DNA from: UM-FILTER-33-9 sp964530235
GTDB lineage: Bacteria; Patescibacteriota; Microgenomatia; UBA1406; GWC2-37-13
Direction: 5' to 3'
Assembly (NCBI GenBank): GCA_964530235.1
Contig: CAZGYB010000004.1
Coordinates: 1 to 64,000, forward strand
DNA: 64,000 nucleotides
The translations under genes were made by a program, and so were the position numbers. The notes below the pieces were generated by a model. It searched no databases, was not told where the DNA came from, and saw only the letters and a list, made by a program, of their open reading frames with translations. Positions 58,489-64,000 of this stretch are shown here, in pieces; positions within the stretch are counted from its first letter, which is position 1; each line of letters opens with the position of its first letter.

Positions 58489-60240
58489 TTAATATACTTT
58501 ATATATTTCGTAATAATCATCGGAAAACACAGATTGCAGATTAAATTCATTCAACCGTTCTTGAGTTTTTAGCCGTAGTTCTGAATCTAATTTTTGTTCA
58601 AATATTCCAGGAAGATAAAACTGAGTTTTTTTTTCATAAATAATATATTTTATTTGGTTTTGTGAAAGCACATCTTTATTTAACACATTTACACATGAAG
58701 GTAAAAATATTTGCGGATAATGTATACAGCGTATGGGGGTTGTTGTTATTTTTTTCTCATATAAAGGGGTTAAAAATGACGCATAACCATTTATAATCGG
58801 TTTATGATGGAACACTTGGAATAATTGCGCAGTTGCATTGTGTAAGCCTCCATAATAAATTGAGAAGGGTAGATGTAAAACAAAATAATAGTTCTGATCC
58901 TTCTTTATCTGTTCCAAATATGAAGGTATAGGTAGTTTGTAATAATCGATTTTTTTTATTGGTATTTGATCAAGAACAATAACGAGAACTAGTAACAATA
59001 TAATGATTTTCCTGTTAAGGAGTTCTCCAATTTTTGTAGTTGAAAAAACGTATGCAGTAATAATTGTAGCTAAGGTAAAAAAAAGTATTCCATATCTTCC
59101 ATATGCTCTTATTGCGTTAAAGGGAAATAAGTTAAGTTGAGAAATAAAATATATTGGCATTTTTAATTCTAAGTTTCCTATTTTGAGGTACGGACCACAC
59201 GATAGAATAATACTTATGCAAATGGAGAAAAAGACAAAAAAAGATATTGACTTCCATCTTCTATTTGTTTTAATAACATGATAAAAATTATTTTTTCGGA
59301 TGAAAGAATAACATACATATCCGAGAGTTAAAATATTTACTATGCCTAAGTAATTGAGATGTTCAGAGGGTATCTTATGAGTGAGGGGTTGCTTTGGAAG
59401 CAGGGAATAAAGTATATTTTCATTTGCAGGAAAGAAAAAATTGATCAAACTTGATGAAAATCGAACCATTTCATCTAGAGAACGGGATAAAACAAGTTGG
59501 TTTTCATGGTCAAACACTATTTTATCAGCATAAAGGTTGAAAAACGGGATTAATAAAATCAGTATAAGCAAGCATGAAACAGTTAAATAAAGTATATTTA
59601 TTTGTTTCTTAATAAATTCAGGTATTTGAATACATATAAACAGAGCGAATAACGTTACTACTGCAATTGAATAATATTCATGCACATAGAATGTGCATGC
59701 AATAATGACAGCAACAGAAAGGTAGTTAATCAGACTTGATTTTAATAAAATACGGTACAGGCAATAAAAAAAAAGCGGAAACATAAAAACAATAAACACA
59801 GAAGGGTGGCCTAAAGAGTGAAGAATGGTGGATGGTGCTAAAAAAAATATTAATCCCGTAATCCAAGAAATCGTTTTATTCGCACCCATTTTTCTCAGAA
59901 CATAGTACATGGAAACGAAATTGAGATATAAGAAAAAAGCAACCGAGAAGTTATATGCAATGTAAATATTTTTTATTGCTACAAACAAAATATAAATAAA
60001 GCTGTTTTGTAAAATAGAAGATAATGATAAAGCGTAGGGATAAGGCGTTCCGTAAAACGAATCAGTGAGTATAGAAGTGGGGAGTGATAATATCTTAAAC
60101 AAATTATATGATTGCCATATTTGCATTTGCGCGTCACCATAATAACCAAAAAAAAGACTTTTAATTCCTAAATCGATAGCTATATAAGTAACTATAAAGA
60201 AAGGGATTAAAAGTAGGAAAATTTTAGATATTTTTTTCAT
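58489..60240 (-). CDS. Membrane GT-C-type glycosyltransferase-like protein
   Basis: 583 residues with about 11 membrane helices and an outer C-terminal domain. After the first helix, FFGYYGDAQMQIWQSYNLFK holds the acidic position of GT-C enzymes, and HSLGHPSVFIVFMFPLFFYC lies in a later loop. The class uses polyprenyl-phosphate sugars. The precise family is uncertain (YfhO-like and mannosyltransferase-like were both considered). The start overlaps the end of the upstream gene by 17 bases, so both belong to one operon with the GT4 gene. Confidence 0.78.
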   Translation of the reverse strand: MKKISKIFLLLIPFFIVTYIAIDLGIKSLFFGYYGDAQMQIWQSYNLFKILSLPTSILTDSFYGTPYPYALSLSSILQNSFIYILFVAIKNIYIAYNFSVAFFLYLNFVSMYYVLRKMGANKTISWITGLIFFLAPSTILHSLGHPSVFIVFMFPLFFYCLYRILLKSSLINYLSVAVIIACTFYVHEYYSIAVVTLFALFICIQIPEFIKKQINILYLTVSCLLILILLIPFFNLYADKIVFDHENQLVLSRSLDEMVRFSSSLINFFFPANENILYSLLPKQPLTHKIPSEHLNYLGIVNILTLGYVCYSFIRKNNFYHVIKTNRRWKSISFFVFFSICISIILSCGPYLKIGNLELKMPIYFISQLNLFPFNAIRAYGRYGILFFTLATIITAYVFSTTKIGELLNRKIIILLLVLVIVLDQIPIKKIDYYKLPIPSYLEQIKKDQNYYFVLHLPFSIYYGGLHNATAQLFQVFHHKPIINGYASFLTPLYEKKITTTPIRCIHYPQIFLPSCVNVLNKDVLSQNQIKYIIYEKKTQFYLPGIFEQKLDSELRLKTQERLNEFNLQSVFSDDYYEIYKVY

Positions 60241-63196
60241 GAGGATGGGGGATTATAAAGACAAGTAACATCGAAAATATCAAAAGACCAAAGCCGATAT
60301 TTTGAATCAATTGCGGAGCAAAAAAATATGAAACATGCATAGCTTCAGAGTTTAAGTCGTTGCTATCAACTATCCATCCATTTGCCCAATTGTTTACCAA
60401 GATATGTTTTTTTTGCTCAATTGAATTAATTGAAGCTTTCCAGTCCTCGTTGTAACTTTGATAATTAGTAATAAAACCGCTATAAGTATGGGGAGTTGGA
60501 TTAATAAATTTAAGCTGTGTTAACAGATCGTAAGGAATTTTATATATCTGGATATTGCGAATATCATTTATTGTTTCTCCTTCTCCGATAGATATATTAT
60601 TAAAAGATAAAGTGTATCCTAATCCATACTGTTTCATCGGGGGAATAATAATGTAGTCAGTCGTAAACTGGTTGTTATCAGTGAGAGAAACTTCACTATC
60701 TGTTTTTCTTGAGTCGCTATTAATAACAGCTAGTCGCATTTGTTTGCCCTTTTCATGTCTATTTTCGACAAAGACAATATAAGCATTTCGTTGTTCTAAT
60801 TTGTCTAAAATAATTTGATAAAAATTTTCAGAGTTTTTTGACGATAGTTGTAAATAGTCATTATTTACAATTTTCTGTTGATATGAGCCGGTGTCAAAGA
60901 CTACATTTTGAGTTGTACGAGAAAAAAAATCATAGTCTTTTGAACTATCGTAAACTAATGTAAAAGAAGGTGATTTTTGTATGTTGACTGATAAGGTTTG
61001 ATTGATTAATGTTACTGAAGGGGTAGCATATAATTCTTCGTTGAAAGGGGGAATAACAACTGTATATTGTTCTAATCCTTTTGGAATATTGGAATCAAAC
61101 ATAATGGTATTTGGTGTGTTTTTTACCGAAATAGGTAATTCATTAAGTTTTCGTTTTGTAAGAAGAGATCTAAACGGATAAAAAACATCATAAGGTATAG
61201 TTTCATCACTTATGTAAGTTCCATATTCCCTGTATGCTATGTCATTATCAGTAAAGCCATATATTGGTCCAATATTTTTAATATTCTCTGTTTTTATGAT
61301 GGTTTGCTCCGGACTTAACCGAACTTTGTAGATTTTGATATCTCGTGCTAGGGTATTGTTTTTTGCTTTAAAAACCTGCGATATGGTGTATTTTGGATTT
61401 TGGTTAAAGTATTCTTCAAGCCGATCGGCATAGAGAAAGCTTTTCGTATTAGGATAGGGTATGAGATTTTTATCGAATAAAACCCATTCTATGCGATATT
61501 TCTCAAAAATTGCATCAATTTTATTGAATTGTTCTGAGTATATCGCATTATTAATTTCCCAGTAATAATTTTCATTGTATTTTCCCCAAACATCAAATGA
61601 GCGGTGCATAATAGGTTGTTCTATGCCGTACCACCAAAAACCTGATCCGCTGTATCCCCATTTGTCAACAGTCCATCCCCAATACCATCCTTGTGGAAAA
61701 TCTGCTATTCTTGATTCTTTATCCTGTTTATTAAAAAATTCAAACGTATCTAAATAATTTGATGGAAGGACTAATTTAGTGCGTTTATATAGAAAGTTAC
61801 CGGTAAAAATAGGATATGAAAAATAGATTAAAACTAATAAGACAATAGTCATAGCAACTTTAATGAATACTTTTTTTTCTTTTTGATCAAGGAAGTGTGC
61901 AAACAAACGAAAGATAACCGACATACCCATTCCAAAAAAAATCGCGTAATAAAAGGATAAGCCTATGGAAAATTTTGTAAATGCAACCCGAAATGCTTGT
62001 CTCAGTGGTGGAATTTTCTGCATTACATCAGTAACGAGCGAAAACGGAAATGTGTTAGTTGCAAGAAATGAGAACAACAGAATAAGTCCAACAAAAAAAC
62101 AGAGTATATATTTGTTTTTTTTATCAAAAACAGATAATACGCCGATCGCAATAAATCCAAATATAGAGTATCCAAGTATTTTAATGATTGGTTTGTCGAT
62201 GTGATTTTGCCATTGTTGAAAAATTGAGATGATCTTACCCCCCTCTATTGTATCAATCGACTCAAAGATAAATCCTTTTAATAAGGTAACATTTTTTATA
62301 TCGCCATATTTTTTGTTTTTTAGTATAAAGTCTTCAGTTGATGATAAATTGCTGTAAGCATTCAAGTAAGTAGAACTATTTGTATTTGTGTAATACAAGA
62401 CAGGTAAAAGCCAATACGAGTTTATAAGAAGGGTTATTACTACAATTAGCGTAGATGATAAGATAGCGCGAAGATTAAAATTTGTTATGACATAAACGGT
62501 TAAAAAGGTACATAACATGATCAAATAAACAAAGAAAAGAGGAGGGATAAATCCTTGAGCAGTTGTGATTACAGATACAATGAAAAATAAAAAAAGATTT
62601 TTTTTATTCGGTTTATTTAGATAATAAATAAGGGTTACAAAAAGCCAGGGGAGGCCTGCAAAATGAATGATAAACGCCTCCAGTTGTACATAGAAATTTT
62701 GGACTGTAGACAAATTGAACATATAATAGCTACCCGCTAAAAATGCAGATGCAAGCTGAATATCTTCAGAAAAATGTTCAAGAAGTTTCTTTACCAGGAA
62801 GAAAATACCAATTGCCCCCGTAATGAGCATCATAAATGTAAATAATGCTCGTATGTATTGTTGAGGAATAATCAAAGACATAAAAAAAGTAATGATGGTG
62901 TGAGGCAAAGTGGCAGCGTATGCATGACCTCCAAATGTGCCCAATCCCTGGTTTTGCTGCCAAACAGATTGGAAAGCTCGTTTAAAATTAAGAAGGAAGT
63001 TAAATTCAGGATGTAAGTTGTCCCATCCGGTAAACCAGCTATCAAAAGGAAAGTTAAAAATAAAGACTAGACTAAAAAGAATGAAAAGCATTCCTAAATA
63101 GAGGAAGATTTTTTTATTTGGTTGTTTATTTTGATGCAAGCGTGTTGAGTTTGTGTCCAAAATAACTTCGGGAGAATGATGGTTGAGATTGTTCAT
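60224..63196 (-). CDS. Large membrane GT-C-type glycosyltransferase-like protein
   Basis: 990 residues from the ATG at 63196 (MNNLNHHSPEVILDTNSTRL). In-frame ATGs at 63214 and 63244 would lengthen it and deepen the overlap with the upstream gene; the start is uncertain. About 13 membrane helices in the first 500 residues (FLYLGMLFILFSLVFIFNFP, then IRALFTFMMLITGAIGIFFL), followed by a large outer domain with aromatic patches (FPQGWYWGWTVDKWGYSGSG) and a final helix (IGFGLLIFSMLLVFIIPHP). It resembles YfhO-like and arabinofuranosyltransferase-like proteins in layout. Envelope glycan assembly is likely; substrate unknown. Confidence 0.8.
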   Translation of the reverse strand: MNNLNHHSPEVILDTNSTRLHQNKQPNKKIFLYLGMLFILFSLVFIFNFPFDSWFTGWDNLHPEFNFLLNFKRAFQSVWQQNQGLGTFGGHAYAATLPHTIITFFMSLIIPQQYIRALFTFMMLITGAIGIFFLVKKLLEHFSEDIQLASAFLAGSYYMFNLSTVQNFYVQLEAFIIHFAGLPWLFVTLIYYLNKPNKKNLFLFFIVSVITTAQGFIPPLFFVYLIMLCTFLTVYVITNFNLRAILSSTLIVVITLLINSYWLLPVLYYTNTNSSTYLNAYSNLSSTEDFILKNKKYGDIKNVTLLKGFIFESIDTIEGGKIISIFQQWQNHIDKPIIKILGYSIFGFIAIGVLSVFDKKNKYILCFFVGLILLFSFLATNTFPFSLVTDVMQKIPPLRQAFRVAFTKFSIGLSFYYAIFFGMGMSVIFRLFAHFLDQKEKKVFIKVAMTIVLLVLIYFSYPIFTGNFLYKRTKLVLPSNYLDTFEFFNKQDKESRIADFPQGWYWGWTVDKWGYSGSGFWWYGIEQPIMHRSFDVWGKYNENYYWEINNAIYSEQFNKIDAIFEKYRIEWVLFDKNLIPYPNTKSFLYADRLEEYFNQNPKYTISQVFKAKNNTLARDIKIYKVRLSPEQTIIKTENIKNIGPIYGFTDNDIAYREYGTYISDETIPYDVFYPFRSLLTKRKLNELPISVKNTPNTIMFDSNIPKGLEQYTVVIPPFNEELYATPSVTLINQTLSVNIQKSPSFTLVYDSSKDYDFFSRTTQNVVFDTGSYQQKIVNNDYLQLSSKNSENFYQIILDKLEQRNAYIVFVENRHEKGKQMRLAVINSDSRKTDSEVSLTDNNQFTTDYIIIPPMKQYGLGYTLSFNNISIGEGETINDIRNIQIYKIPYDLLTQLKFINPTPHTYSGFITNYQSYNEDWKASINSIEQKKHILVNNWANGWIVDSNDLNSEAMHVSYFFAPQLIQNIGFGLLIFSMLLVFIIPHPHEKNI

Positions 63197-64000
63197 GGCT
63201 ATTATATAATTCATTGTAACACTTCTCAATAAGGCTTTCAGCATTTTTTTCTTTAGCTAAATCTTTAGATACGTGTGTTAAAAGTGTTCTATATTGGGGT
63301 GCAAATGCTTTTTTCAATATGGTACTAAATGATTGAGAGCTGTGTGCAAAAGTAACGTCTTTTTTTGAAAGACCATTTTTTGAATAAATCCGATGTATAT
63401 CTTCATTTGCAAATAGCTCGCTCATTTTATTACTAAAAATAAATGGTTTTTTATACTTAATTGCATGAGTCATACTTGCTGACGCTCCAATGAAACCTCG
63501 GTAGGGGAGCACAACTAAATCGGTTGCAGCAAAATAAAGCGGAATTTTATGTTCCGGAACAAATCCAGTTATCGTAATGGATTTTTGGTTTTGCACAGAT
63601 TGTAAAACTTTTTTATAAAATTGCCGGTAATAAGGTTTATGTTTTAAAGAGTGCGCGTTTCCTCCGGCTAATACTAAGTGTATTTTTTTAAACGGTTGTT
63701 GTTTTCTTAATTTTTTTACTGTTTCAACTATCCAATCAGCACCTTTATAATAGGTAATAAATCCGAAGCAAAGCAAAACAAACTCATTCTTTGAAAAACC
63801 AAGAAGTTTTTTAGCTTTACTTAGCGAAGGGGCAGACTTTATTTTTTCTACCCAAAAATTACTTAAAAATATTTTATTTGGACTGACAAAGTAAGATAAA
63901 CGGGTTTTGATTACTCCATCCATAACTACAAACTTATCAACAATTTTATCCAAAACGCGGTAGTAATATTTGATTCCAGTATTCAAAATCCAAAAAGCTA
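63126..64000 (-). CDS. GT4 family glycosyltransferase, 5' end outside the window (partial)
   Basis: About 290 residues are visible; the frame is open to the right edge, so the N-terminal domain lies outside the window. A TTG at 63986 is not a true start. The C-terminal GT-B domain is recognisable: EFVLLCFGFITYYKGADWIV, then KIHLVLAGGNAH, then ITITGFVPEHKIPLYFAATD, then LVVLPYRGFIGASASMTHAI, with Gly-Ala-Ser where many members have the E-x-F-G donor loop. GT4 enzymes retain the anomeric configuration and use nucleotide sugars. It leads an operon with the two membrane GT-C-type genes that follow. Confidence 0.85.
   Translation of the reverse strand, partial: AFWILNTGIKYYYRVLDKIVDKFVVMDGVIKTRLSYFVSPNKIFLSNFWVEKIKSAPSLSKAKKLLGFSKNEFVLLCFGFITYYKGADWIVETVKKLRKQQPFKKIHLVLAGGNAHSLKHKPYYRQFYKKVLQSVQNQKSITITGFVPEHKIPLYFAATDLVVLPYRGFIGASASMTHAIKYKKPFIFSNKMSELFANEDIHRIYSKNGLSKKDVTFAHSSQSFSTILKKAFAPQYRTLLTHVSKDLAKEKNAESLIEKCYNELYNSHEQSQPSFSRSYFGHKLNTLASK

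Overview
The window looks like one contig from a Candidate Phyla Radiation (Patescibacteria) bacterium, most likely of the Microgenomates group. This is inferred from gene content: DUF5663-like and DUF5659-like small proteins, very large helical proteins with proline-rich linkers, membrane-anchored surface proteins with poly-Ser linkers and C-terminal dockerin-like repeats, and a YtxH-like protein. The standard code (TGA as stop) fits all genes. No rRNA, tRNA or CRISPR was seen. All domain calls were made by eye from translated sequence.

Layout. (1) 1-16.6 kb: large proteins without signal peptides. A 5' gene cut by the left edge is paralogous to part of a 2604-residue protein that begins with two PPM (PP2C-like) phosphatase domains. 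A GT2 glycosyltransferase lies between them. Then come a DUF5663-like protein and two tandem genes that share a perfectly identical 750-bp 5' end but have unrelated 3' parts. (2) 16.6-24.6 kb: the GTPase gene ychF, whose 5' end is overlapped by a large serine recombinase gene at the head of an accessory element. The element carries a five-gene minus-strand operon (DUF5659-like, a 58-residue ORF, a 90-residue ORF, a SpoVG-like protein, the recombinase), a structured RNA leader, an HTH protein, an AlbA_2 protein and a DUF3800-like protein. (3) 24.9-31.9 kb: a small membrane protein, an HD-domain protein, a protein with a possible degenerate ABC ATPase domain, and an 831-residue unknown. (4) 31.9-36.1 kb: an O-antigen-ligase-like protein with TPRs, an FNIII protein and a TPTPTR-repeat surface protein in an overlapping operon, then a coiled-coil membrane protein. 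(5) 36.2-54.2 kb: the most interesting block. It holds four proteins ending in dockerin-like EF-hand pairs, four proteins with a total of five cohesin-like domains, carbohydrate-binding-like and Cys-rich modules, an aldose-1-epimerase and two GT39/PMT-type glycosyltransferases. (6) 54.2-64 kb: a YtxH-like protein, a membrane-anchored glycoside-hydrolase-like protein translationally coupled to a TraG/HerA-type ATPase, and three envelope glycosyltransferase genes, the last cut by the right edge.

Working model (inference). Block 5 encodes a cellulosome-like cell-surface assembly. Anchored cohesin proteins would display dockerin-bearing enzymes and binding modules, one protein carrying both a cohesin and a dockerin would act as an adaptor, and the PMT-type enzymes would O-glycosylate the Ser/Thr-rich linkers.

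Many genes have a -10 hexamer ending only 6-8 nt before the ATG, several with a good -35 at 17-18 bp, so leaderless transcription appears common here.
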